This document shows positions 6,253 to 12,445 of a stretch of 12,445 nt of DNA, one piece after another. Positions within the stretch are counted from its first letter, which is position 1. Each line of letters begins with the position of its first letter. This DNA is from an uncultured beta proteobacterium. GTDB lineage: Bacteria > Pseudomonadota > Gammaproteobacteria > Burkholderiales > Rhodocyclaceae. Location: positions 1 through 12,445 of the forward strand of contig CAIZKA010000253.1 of the NCBI GenBank assembly GCA_903933395.1, written 5' to 3'. The position numbers and the translations under genes are program-made. The notes below the pieces were generated by a model, which was not told the origin of the DNA, searched no databases, and was given only the letters and a program-made list of their open reading frames with translations.

Positions 6253-6604
6253 ATGACCGCCACTACCGATGCCACCGTCCTGATCGTCGATGACTCGCCG
6301 GAGAATCTGCATGTACTGGGCGAGCTGCTGCGGCCGCACTATCGCGTGCCGGCATCGATCTCCGGGGAAGGCGCCTTGCGCCTTGCCGGCAGTCAGCCGA
6401 AGCCTGATCTGATCCTGTTCGACGTGATGATGCCGGGCATGGACGGTTACGCCGTGCCGGCGCAGTTGCAGGCTGACCCGGTCACCCGCGGCAGAACTGC
6501 GCGCCGCGCTCGGCGAACCCGGCGAGCGACTCGGGCGCGAGATACGCAGGTTTGCCTTCGAGGCGGCGCGGGACACCTTGCAAACCCTGCGAAGCTTGCG
6601 CTAG
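6253..6604 (+). pseudogene. Response-regulator receiver remnant joined to a possible HPt tail
   Basis: From ATG 6253 the first 79 residues are the N-terminal two thirds of a CheY-like receiver: VLIVDDSPENL with acidic pocket D13/D14, ELLRPHYRV, and LILFDVMMPGMDGY with phospho-acceptor D57. The match breaks off after QADPVTR; the conserved Thr/Ser and Lys switch residues are missing. At about 6485 the sequence continues sensibly only in the +1 frame, as AELRAALGEPGERLGREIRRFAFEAARDTLQTLRSLR with a TAG at 6602-6604. That tail resembles the final helices of HPt domains at the end of hybrid kinases (an F-x-F-E-x-A-x-x-x-L-x-x-L pattern). I infer an internal deletion in a hybrid histidine kinase or similar protein. 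The HPt assignment is tentative; the broken receiver is clear. Confidence 0.7.
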
Positions 6605-6635
6605 CGGATTCAGGTTGCTTGGAACTGCATTCGGG

Positions 6636-6641
6636 TACGAT
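6636..6641 (+). promoter_or_regulatory. Weak candidate -10 element for lapG
   Basis: TACGAT lies 35 bases before the lapG ATG. TTGCTT at 6615-6620 is the nearest -35-like hexamer but leaves only a 15-base spacer. The upstream gene is a remnant, so lapG needs its own promoter in or just before this gap. Confidence 0.25.
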
Positions 6642-6676
6642 CATGCTGATGACCCAGTCTTTGCAATCCGCCGTTC

Positions 6677-7372
6677 ATGAAGTGCAGCTCCGCTCGCGTG
6701 CGGCCTGAGTCCTGGCACCGGCGCGGCGCGGCATGTGTGCTGCTGATGCTGGCGGTCGCCCTCGTCGGAGCCTTCGACTTCGATCGCCTCGAGCGGCAAC
6801 TCATTGCCCGCTTTGGTCCGGCGCACGTGCCGCTGTTGCGTGACTGGCAACGCGCACTGGCGGAAGTCCGGCCGATGTCCGAAACGGACAAGCTGAAGAA
6901 GGTCAACGAGTTCATTAATCGCCGCATCGCCTTCGACGACGACCTGGAAATATGGAACCTGAGCGACTACTGGGCCACGCCGCTGGAGACCATCGGCCAG
7001 GGACGCGCCGACTGCGAAGACTATGCCATCATCAAGTATTACTCGCTGAAGGACGCCGGCGTGCCGCTGGCCAAGTTGCGCCTGATGTACGTCAAGGCCC
7101 GGCTGGAAGGCCCGGCCGGGCCCCATCTGCAGGCGCACATGGTGCTGGCTTACTACCCGGCACCGAACGCCGAGCCGCTGGTGCTGGACAACCTGGTCAC
7201 GGAAATCAGGCCGGCCTCGCAACGCCGCGACCTGTTCCCGGTGTTCAGCTTCAACAGCGAAGCGATCTGGGGTGGCGCCGCCGGCAGTTCGCCCAAGGGC
7301 CCCGGCGGTACCAGCCAGCTTTCGCGCTGGGAGGATTTGCTGCAAAGGGCCCGCAGGGAAGGTTTCGATTGA
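6677..7372 (+). CDS. lapG: LapG-type periplasmic transglutaminase-like cysteine protease
   Basis: LapG cleaves the N-terminal retention region of a giant LapA-type adhesin at a di-alanine site and so releases the cell from the surface. The protein (231 aa) has a basic N-terminus and a hydrophobic signal (residues 19-32). The bacterial transglutaminase-like fold carries the triad C113 (GRADCEDYA), H154 (LQAHMVLAYY) and D171 (LVLDNLV). D112 and E114, flanking the cysteine, match the calcium-binding positions described for Pseudomonas LapG. ATG 6677 lacks a strong Shine-Dalgarno; it is kept because it gives a positively charged n-region to the signal peptide. lapD follows 36 bases downstream, the usual operon partner. 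The adhesin substrate is not in this window. Confidence 0.93.
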   Translation: MKCSSARVRPESWHRRGAACVLLMLAVALVGAFDFDRLERQLIARFGPAHVPLLRDWQRALAEVRPMSETDKLKKVNEFINRRIAFDDDLEIWNLSDYWATPLETIGQGRADCEDYAIIKYYSLKDAGVPLAKLRLMYVKARLEGPAGPHLQAHMVLAYYPAPNAEPLVLDNLVTEIRPASQRRDLFPVFSFNSEAIWGGAAGSSPKGPGGTSQLSRWEDLLQRARREGFD

Positions 7373-7408
7373 CCGTGCACCACACAAGTACGCAAGGAAG
7401 GAAATGCC

Positions 7409-9331
7409 ATGTCGATGTATCGCCAACTCTGGCTCGCCATCATCGTCAGCATGCTGCTGGCGCTGACGGGCAGCCTGTTCGCCTCGCTGCTGTCGGCCCG
7501 CGCCTATCTCGAACAGCAGCTGAGCATGAAAAATGCCGACAATGCTGCGGCGCTGGCGCTGTCCCTGAGCCAGCAGACGCCGGATGCGGTGACGGTGGAA
7601 CTGGTCGTCGCCGCGCTGTTCGACAGCGGGCATTACGAATCCATCCGCGTCAGCGACCCCAATGGCAAACTGATCGTCGAACGCGTGGCCGCGCCGGGGA
7701 ATCCGGGCGCGCCTGACTGGTTCGTGCAGCGCCTGTCGATCGATTCCGAGCCCGGTCAGGCGCAGATCACCAGCGGCTGGTCGCAATTCGGCAGCGTGAC
7801 CCTGGTCAGTCACAGCCGCTTTGCCTATGAGGCATTGTGGACCAGCACCCGGGAAATGATCGGCGCCCTGACTTTGGCCAGCTTCATCGGCGGCTATCTG
7901 GGCAGCCTGATCCTGAGACGGCTGCGACGCCCCCTGCAGGCAGTGATCGACCAGGCAACCGCGATCACCAACCGGCGTTTTGTCACCATCGCCGAACCCG
8001 ATGTACCGGAACTGCGCCAGTTGGCCAGCGCCATGAATGCGACCGTGATCCGGCTCAAGACCATGTTCGAGGAAGAAGCCGCGCGGCTGGAAACCGTGCG
8101 CCGCGAGGCCAACCTCGACCCCTTGACGGGGCTGGCCAACCGCGATTCCTTCATCGCCCAGATGCGCTCTTCGCTGGAGGGCGAAAACTCCACCGGCGGC
8201 ACCCTGTTCCTGATCCGCATTGCGGATCTGGCGGGCATCAACAAGCGACTGGGACGCGAGGCGACCGATGAGCTGTTGCAGCGACTGGCGGCAAGAGTCG
8301 GCGCCGGCGCCACGGCAAATGAAGAGATCCTCGCCGCGCGCATGAACGGGGCCGACTTCGCGCTGCTGCTGCCCGGCGAGAAGGCCGGTCGCGACGTCGC
8401 GGAAAGGCTTTTGCAGGACCTGGCCGACACCCTGGAGGCCTACGTCGAGGGCGGCCCGTCGGCCTATATCGGCATGGGTACGTTCCGGCGCGGTACGGGC
8501 CTGCGCGAGGTGCTGTCGCAAGTCGATGCGGTGCTGATCGCCGCCGAGGTCGAGGGTATCAACGCGGTGCGCGAAGCCGTGATCGATATGACTGACGACA
8601 TTCCGCGCAGCGCCGCGGAATGGTCGCAGGCCATACGCCTGGCACTCGACCGGCAGTGGGTGCGCCTGGTCTCTTTCCCCGTGATCGACATGCAAAGCCG
8701 GTTGCTGCACGACGAATGTCCGCTGCGGCTCAAGTTCGATGCGGACGACGAATGGCTGCCGGCGGGACGTTTTCTGCCCGTGGCCGAACGTCTTGGATTT
8801 TCCGCCGAGCTGGATCTGGCGGCGCTGGCACTCGGGCTGGCGGAACTGGAACGTCAGCAGGGCTTGCCGGGCCTGGCGATCAACCTGTCGGGGAGTTCCC
8901 TTGCGCAGGCGGATTTCCAACCGGAGCTCATCACCCTTCTGGGTCGGCACCGCAAGGCGGCAAGCCGCCTCTGGGTCGAGGTTGCCGAAACCGGCGCGTT
9001 GAAACACGTTGACGAGTTCCGCGCGCTGTGCAAACTGCTGGACGGTTTTCAGTGCCGGGTCGGTGTCGAACACTTCGGCCGCCAGTTCAGCCAGATTGCC
9101 CGCCTGCATGACCTCGGGCTGAGCTACATCAAGGTCGACGCGAGCTTTACCCGGCGCCTGGATACGAACCCCGGAAATCAGGCCTTCCTCAAGGGCCTCA
9201 GTTCGATTGCGCACGGCATCGGACTGCTGGTGATCGCCGAAGGCGTGGCGAGCGAAGCCGAATTTGCCGCGCTGAGTGCAGTCGGATTCGATGGCGCGAC
9301 CGGGCCGGGGGTGAAGGTCGCGGCGACCTGA
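7409..9331 (+). CDS. lapD: LapD-type inner-membrane c-di-GMP receptor (degenerate GGDEF-EAL)
   Basis: LapD binds c-di-GMP in the cytoplasm and then sequesters LapG at its periplasmic domain, keeping the adhesin on the surface. Order in the 640-aa protein: TM1 (7-28), periplasmic LapD/MoxY-N domain (about 29-148), TM2 (150-170), HAMP (about 171-222), GGDEF-like domain (235-395) and EAL-like domain (403-635). The GGDEF signature is NGADF (313-317); EAL is ECP (436-438); DDFGTG is EHFGRQ (554-559), so both enzymatic activities should be lost, as in characterised LapD. W124 in SGWSQFG corresponds in position to the tryptophan (W125) that P. fluorescens LapD uses to grip LapG. The C-terminus DGATGPGVK is LapD-like. 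AAGGAAGGA at 7394-7402 supports ATG 7409. Confidence 0.94.
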   Translation: MSMYRQLWLAIIVSMLLALTGSLFASLLSARAYLEQQLSMKNADNAAALALSLSQQTPDAVTVELVVAALFDSGHYESIRVSDPNGKLIVERVAAPGNPGAPDWFVQRLSIDSEPGQAQITSGWSQFGSVTLVSHSRFAYEALWTSTREMIGALTLASFIGGYLGSLILRRLRRPLQAVIDQATAITNRRFVTIAEPDVPELRQLASAMNATVIRLKTMFEEEAARLETVRREANLDPLTGLANRDSFIAQMRSSLEGENSTGGTLFLIRIADLAGINKRLGREATDELLQRLAARVGAGATANEEILAARMNGADFALLLPGEKAGRDVAERLLQDLADTLEAYVEGGPSAYIGMGTFRRGTGLREVLSQVDAVLIAAEVEGINAVREAVIDMTDDIPRSAAEWSQAIRLALDRQWVRLVSFPVIDMQSRLLHDECPLRLKFDADDEWLPAGRFLPVAERLGFSAELDLAALALGLAELERQQGLPGLAINLSGSSLAQADFQPELITLLGRHRKAASRLWVEVAETGALKHVDEFRALCKLLDGFQCRVGVEHFGRQFSQIARLHDLGLSYIKVDASFTRRLDTNPGNQAFLKGLSSIAHGIGLLVIAEGVASEAEFAALSAVGFDGATGPGVKVAAT

Positions 9332-9356
9332 GGTGTGGGAGACCGAAAAGCGACTG

Positions 9357-9362
9357 TACAAT
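9357..9362 (+). promoter_or_regulatory. Candidate -10 element upstream of the 129-aa gene
   Basis: TACAAT matches five of six consensus bases and lies 28 bases before ATG 9391, in the 59-base gap after lapD. No convincing -35 hexamer is visible. If it is real, the 129-aa gene can be expressed separately from lapGD. Confidence 0.35.
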
Positions 9363-9390
9363 CGGACTCCTCGATACCGGATGGATAAAC

Positions 9391-9780
9391 ATGGCGCTGC
9401 GCGACCCCGTCGACAAGAACATGCTGCGCATGGAGGCGCGGCGTTTCGCCGCGCGTTGCGAGGCGCAGGTTTCGTCCATCGAGCGCGCCGACAGCTTGCG
9501 CGAGGTGTCCCGCCTGATGACCACGATCATGCTGCCCTACTCGCTTACCGCGGATGACGTGGCAAGGGATTCACTACGGCTGGTGCAGACCCGCGCCGAA
9601 GACCGGGCGCGCGAATTGATCCAGGAACAACTGCAGAATCTTGCCCGCGCGGATGAAAACCAGCGCGAGAAACACAAGCGGGCAATGCTTGATGCATGGG
9701 CCAATCTCACCGGCCCGCTGGGGCATCTGCGCAGCTGGGCGCAAAGCAAACTGCTGGCGGCGGAACAGCAGAACGGCTAG
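9391..9780 (+). CDS. Hypothetical protein downstream of lapD (129 aa)
   Basis: I do not recognise this protein. It is soluble by appearance: no signal peptide and no membrane helix. It is highly charged and mostly helical. Residues 12-45 (LRMEARRFAARCEAQVSSIERADSL region) and 65-100 (rich in Arg, Glu and Gln, with a likely coiled coil around ELIQEQLQNL) are followed by a Trp-containing tail (DAWANLTGPLG and SWAQSKL). One cysteine (C23) is present. The start ATG 9391 has only a weak GGA five bases upstream; in-frame ATG 9421 is an alternative. GC-rich codon choice matches lapD, so I take it as a resident gene. Position after lapD and tail to tail with mshN gives a hint, but not evidence, of a role in attachment. 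Confidence 0.75.
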   Translation: MALRDPVDKNMLRMEARRFAARCEAQVSSIERADSLREVSRLMTTIMLPYSLTADDVARDSLRLVQTRAEDRARELIQEQLQNLARADENQREKHKRAMLDAWANLTGPLGHLRSWAQSKLLAAEQQNG

Positions 9781-9811
9781 CGGCTGTTCACCGGAACGGG
9801 ATGGATTGTCC

Positions 9812-10939
9812 TCAGCGTAAACGCTGATCTATGTGCTGGGCCAGGTCAGCCGGCAAGCCAGGCAGGGCGCGTGCCTTCTGATACGCCTCGCGCGCCTCCG
9901 CGCTTCGCCCGGCGCTATCGAGCGCAATTCCGAGACCTGCCCACCAGCGGCCCTCGACCGGTGCCAGGCGAACTGCCGCCTGGTAACGCTCCACCGCTTC
10001 CGCAGCGCGGCCGGCCCGGTTGAGCAAGGCACCGGCAAACCCCTGGTACTCTGCACTGTTCTCCCCGGCCGCGGCATTTTTCTGCAGCAGCTCGAGCGCT
10101 GCCGCGGCCTGGTTGCGCTCGACTTTCAGGCGCGCCAGAGCAAGGATCGAGGCAAGACGCACCGGAGCCAGTTCCGTTCCCTTGCGCAGGAGTTCTTCCG
10201 CTTCGTCGTAGTGCTTCGCTTCGATCAGCAGTGCCGCCAGCGTCTGCCGTGCCGCAGGATGTTCGGGGTAATCCTCCAGCGCCGCCCGGTAGCCGGCGGC
10301 GGCCTGCTCCAGATTGCCCTGGCGATGCGCCAGCACGGCCCGGCGATACTCGGCCTCGGCACGTTCGGTCGCGGACGGCAGTCGCACCTGTTTGTCGATG
10401 CGCCCTTCGGCCGCAGCCGGAGGCACTCTGGGCGCGGCCACCGCCGCGGGCGGGGGCGATGAGGCAACGGCGGCCACATTACGCTCCGGCGTCTTCACCA
10501 CGACCGTCGGTTTGCGCACCGTTTCGACTGCCGGCGCAGGCATCACCGACAACTCTTCGGCCATGCGCAAGGACGACGGCACGACAGGCGTCGCCGCCGG
10601 GACCGGCGGCGCACTCACAGGCTCGACTGCAGGAGGTGCCGGAGTCGGCACCGGCGCGGGGGTCGCGGCCGGCGCCACGACCGCTGCCGCGACCGGCGGT
10701 GGTGCAGGTACAGCGGCGGGTACGGCAGGCGGCGAAGGCTGTCCGGTTTGCGTTTTGTACAAAGCCACCGCCCCCAGAATCGTGACGAAGGCCAGGGCGA
10801 CGAAGAACAGCGGCGACGATAGCCGGCTCGGCTCCTTGCGCGCGGCCAGGGGCGTCACCGCCGCCGGCAAGGCCGCCCGCTCACCGGCGTCGACGTGGCG
10901 TGCGTCCAGATCGCGCAGCATCTTGTTGACCAGGCTCAT
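9812..10939 (-). CDS. mshN: MshN-like TPR protein of MSHA-type pilus biogenesis
   Basis: MshN is an inner-membrane-anchored TPR protein of mannose-sensitive hemagglutinin (type IVa) pilus assembly. The N-terminus MSLVNKMLRDLDARH is the family hallmark. A single membrane helix follows (about 44-61, LFFVALAFVTILGAVAL), then a long Pro/Ala/Val-rich periplasmic linker (about 67-190) and tetratricopeptide repeats to the C-terminus (AEYRRAVLAHRQGNLEQAA, AEELLRKGTELAP, AVERYQAAVRLAP). 375 aa. The frame opens at 11005, but that would run back into mshM; ATG 10939 with AAGGTGG just upstream is chosen. The mshM stop ends at 10941, one base before this start, indicating translational coupling. mshE and mshG, which often follow, are absent; a convergent gene ends 31 bases away. 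Confidence 0.88.
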   Translation of the reverse strand: MSLVNKMLRDLDARHVDAGERAALPAAVTPLAARKEPSRLSSPLFFVALAFVTILGAVALYKTQTGQPSPPAVPAAVPAPPPVAAAVVAPAATPAPVPTPAPPAVEPVSAPPVPAATPVVPSSLRMAEELSVMPAPAVETVRKPTVVVKTPERNVAAVASSPPPAAVAAPRVPPAAAEGRIDKQVRLPSATERAEAEYRRAVLAHRQGNLEQAAAGYRAALEDYPEHPAARQTLAALLIEAKHYDEAEELLRKGTELAPVRLASILALARLKVERNQAAAALELLQKNAAAGENSAEYQGFAGALLNRAGRAAEAVERYQAAVRLAPVEGRWWAGLGIALDSAGRSAEAREAYQKARALPGLPADLAQHIDQRLR

Positions 10940-10940
10940 G

Positions 10941-11777
10941 TCACCACCTTCGCCACCAGCTTGGCGCCGAAAGGCCTTCGGTATCACCGGCGGCCAGCGC
11001 GACATGGGTGCGATTGATCCGGGGCTTGCCCTCGCCGTAGGCCAGCAGCATGGCCTTGTGCGCCAGGATATTCACCAGACGCGGCGTACCGCTCGACCAG
11101 CGAAACAACAGGCGGGCAGCCGCCGACGGAAATACGTCGCCATCGCGATGGCCCGCCACCCGCAGGCGATGGGCCAGGTAATGCGCGGCCTCCTGCTGCT
11201 TGAGGCCCGGCATCCGGTAATGAAACACGATGCGCTGGCGCAACTGGCGCACGGCGGGATTGGCCAGCTTCTGGTCGAGTTCGGGCTGGCCGAACATCAC
11301 GACTTGCAGCAGCTTGCTCTTTTCGGTTTCCAGGTTGGACAGCAGCCGCAATGCCTCCAGACTTTCCAGCGACATCGATTGCGCCTCGTCGATGCAGATG
11401 ATCACCTTCTTGCCCTGCGCCGCCATGTCCAGCAGATGCTGGTTGAACTGCTTCAGGAGATGGAAATGGTAGTCGAGGCCTTCAAGCTTCAGACCCAGTT
11501 CCTCGGCAATCGCGATGAGCAGCATGCGCGGCTCCAGCATCGGATTGGGCAGGTAGGCGACCACCTGGTTCTCGTTCAGGGTCGCCAGAAAGCGGCGGCA
11601 CAGCAGTGTCTTGCCGGTACCGACTTCGCCCGTAATCTTGATGAAGCCTTCGCCGCTGTTGAGGCCGATCAACAGCGTGTTGAGCGCTTCCTGGTGGGCA
11701 TCGGCCGAATAGATGAAACTGGTGTCGGGCGTGATGCCGAACGGAAATTCACGAAGGCCGAAATGATTGAGATACAT
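10941..11777 (-). CDS. mshM: MshM-like AAA ATPase of MSHA-type pilus biogenesis
   Basis: This ExeA/GspA-family ATPase is thought to help secretin or pilus assembly across the peptidoglycan. MYLNHFGLREFPFGITPD is the standard N-terminus of the family. Walker A is GEVGTGKT (50-57), Walker B is VIICIDEAQ with D130/E131, and sensor-like residues follow in FGQPELDQ and RQRIVFHY. The C-terminal part SSGTPRLVNILAHKAML is the AAA lid. At 278 aa it lacks the C-terminal peptidoglycan-binding domain of ExeA, as expected for MshM. The frame is open to 11864, but ATG 11777, preceded by a G-rich stretch (GGGGGGG four bases upstream), gives the family start. It lies 17 bases after mshL and one base before mshN. 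Confidence 0.92.
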   Translation of the reverse strand: MYLNHFGLREFPFGITPDTSFIYSADAHQEALNTLLIGLNSGEGFIKITGEVGTGKTLLCRRFLATLNENQVVAYLPNPMLEPRMLLIAIAEELGLKLEGLDYHFHLLKQFNQHLLDMAAQGKKVIICIDEAQSMSLESLEALRLLSNLETEKSKLLQVVMFGQPELDQKLANPAVRQLRQRIVFHYRMPGLKQQEAAHYLAHRLRVAGHRDGDVFPSAAARLLFRWSSGTPRLVNILAHKAMLLAYGEGKPRINRTHVALAAGDTEGLSAPSWWRRW

Positions 11778-11794
11778 CGTGCCCCCCCGCGGAA

Positions 11795-12445
11795 CTACTG
11801 CGCGGGCCGAGCGGACGGGTAAGCCTGCATGCGCTCCTGGACTTCCTTGATGTCCTGCGCCCACGCCTGGTCATTGTCGATTACGGTGGGTTTGATGAGT
11901 ATCACCAGTTCGCGCTTGCTCAATCCGGCAGAACGGCTGCCCAGTACGTTGGCGAAAAAGCCCGAGGTGCCGGGCAACTGCGCGCGGCCGGTGGATTGCT
12001 CCTGGCGCATCAGCCCGCCGATGGCGACAATGCTGCCGTCCTGGACGCGGACGATGCTGTCGGTTTCACTGATGTTGCTGGACGCCAGCGGCAGGATGTA
12101 GGTGCCCAGATCTCCAAGGTTGATGATCTTCTCCTTTTCCGTCACGGTACTGATCGCCGGGTGCACATGCAGGATGATGTTGCCGTCCTCGTCGATCTGC
12201 GGCGTGACATCCAGTGAAATACCTGAAAAATAGGGCTGCAGGGTCAAGTTCGGCGACGAGACCGAGCCGGTGGTCGTAGTCGTGGTCGACGACGAGACAT
12301 TGGTCACGAACAACTCGTCGGTACCCACCTTGAGTACCGCCTTCTGATTATTGAGCGTGGCGATGCGCGGCGAAGACAGCACCGAGACGCTGCCCTGGCT
12401 TTCAAGAAAGTTCAACAGCGCAGCGAAATTCGCGGTCTGAAAAGC
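11795..12445 (-). CDS. mshL: MshL-like secretin, C-terminal part (5' end outside window)
   Basis: The frame is open to the window edge, so this is the last 216 residues of the outer-membrane secretin through which the MSHA-type pilus emerges. Visible secretin signatures: NFLESQGSVSVLSSPRIATL then NNQKAVLKVG; SGISLDVTPQIDEDG with ILHVHPAIS; VRVQDGSIVAIGGLM; and the C-terminal LSKRELVILIKPTVI. A Ser/Thr-rich run (SSSTTTTTTGS) lies in the segment that forms the gate in other secretins. Apparent starts inside the frame (for example TTG 12415) are in the middle of the conserved secretin domain and should not be used. Order mshL-mshM-mshN matches MSHA clusters in other proteobacteria and separates it from PilQ, which would sit with pilMNOP. 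Confidence 0.92.
   Translation of the reverse strand, partial: AFQTANFAALLNFLESQGSVSVLSSPRIATLNNQKAVLKVGTDELFVTNVSSSTTTTTTGSVSSPNLTLQPYFSGISLDVTPQIDEDGNIILHVHPAISTVTEKEKIINLGDLGTYILPLASSNISETDSIVRVQDGSIVAIGGLMRQEQSTGRAQLPGTSGFFANVLGSRSAGLSKRELVILIKPTVIDNDQAWAQDIKEVQERMQAYPSARPAQ

Noticed and set aside
6641..9361. A 906-codon open frame antisense to lapG and lapD
   Set aside because: Its His/Gln/Arg/Asp-rich, motif-free translation is what GC-rich coding DNA gives on the opposite strand; lapG and lapD on the + strand have clear domains and catalytic residues.
9812..9827. Hairpin TCAGCG-TAAA-CGCTGA at the end of mshN
   Set aside because: It overlaps the last codons and stop of mshN and has no T-run on either strand, so I do not call it a terminator.
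1..12445. CRISPR arrays, tRNA/rRNA genes, IS elements and phage genes
   Set aside because: No regularly spaced repeats, tRNA-like cloverleaf segments, transposase or integrase motifs were recognised by eye on either strand.

Overview
The window looks like chromosomal DNA of a Gram-negative betaproteobacterium, most likely of the Rhodocyclales type. This rests on GC-rich coding, PEP-CTERM surface proteins ending in the short form found in that group (PEPETYAMMLAGLG, then a basic RRRKQ tail), a LapG/LapD pair, MSHA-type pilus genes, and comF divergent from biotin genes. The taxonomic placement is an inference, since no rRNA or other marker is present.

Layout. (1) 1-1752, visibly more AT-rich than the rest: a gene-poor leader, two PEP-CTERM proteins on the + strand (357-887 and 1061-1705) with near-identical 3' ends, a 31-codon secreted-protein stub between them (898-993), and a terminator at 1729-1752. 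(2) 1898-3859, - strand: bioB, bioC and an unrecognised 53-aa basic ORF, all overlapping in the order of transcription. (3) 3917-4636, + strand: a ComF-family phosphoribosyltransferase starting at a TTG with a strong Shine-Dalgarno, divergent from bioB. (4) 4652-5716, - strand: a six-TM protein with a degenerate GGDEF domain that keeps the RxxD inhibitory-site motif. (5) 5717-6676: a decayed stretch holding a frameshifted hemerythrin remnant (- strand) and a receiver-domain remnant joined to a possible HPt tail (+ strand). (6) 6677-9331, + strand: lapG and lapD, the periplasmic protease and the inner-membrane c-di-GMP receptor that controls it, followed by an unrecognised 129-aa gene (9391-9780). 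(7) 9812-12445, - strand: mshN, mshM and the 3' part of mshL, facing the lap genes tail to tail.

Functionally the right half concerns attachment and c-di-GMP signalling. LapD, in its c-di-GMP-bound state, is expected to hold LapG away from a large surface adhesin. The degenerate GGDEF protein may be another non-catalytic c-di-GMP sensor, and the MSHA-type pilus is a second attachment device. The adhesin substrate, its type I secretion system and the pilus motor and pilin genes are not in this window. I did not find a clearly novel multi-gene system. The best leads are the degenerate GGDEF protein, the signalling-gene graveyard at 5825-6604, the 129-aa gene after lapD, and the small ORF coupled to bioC.
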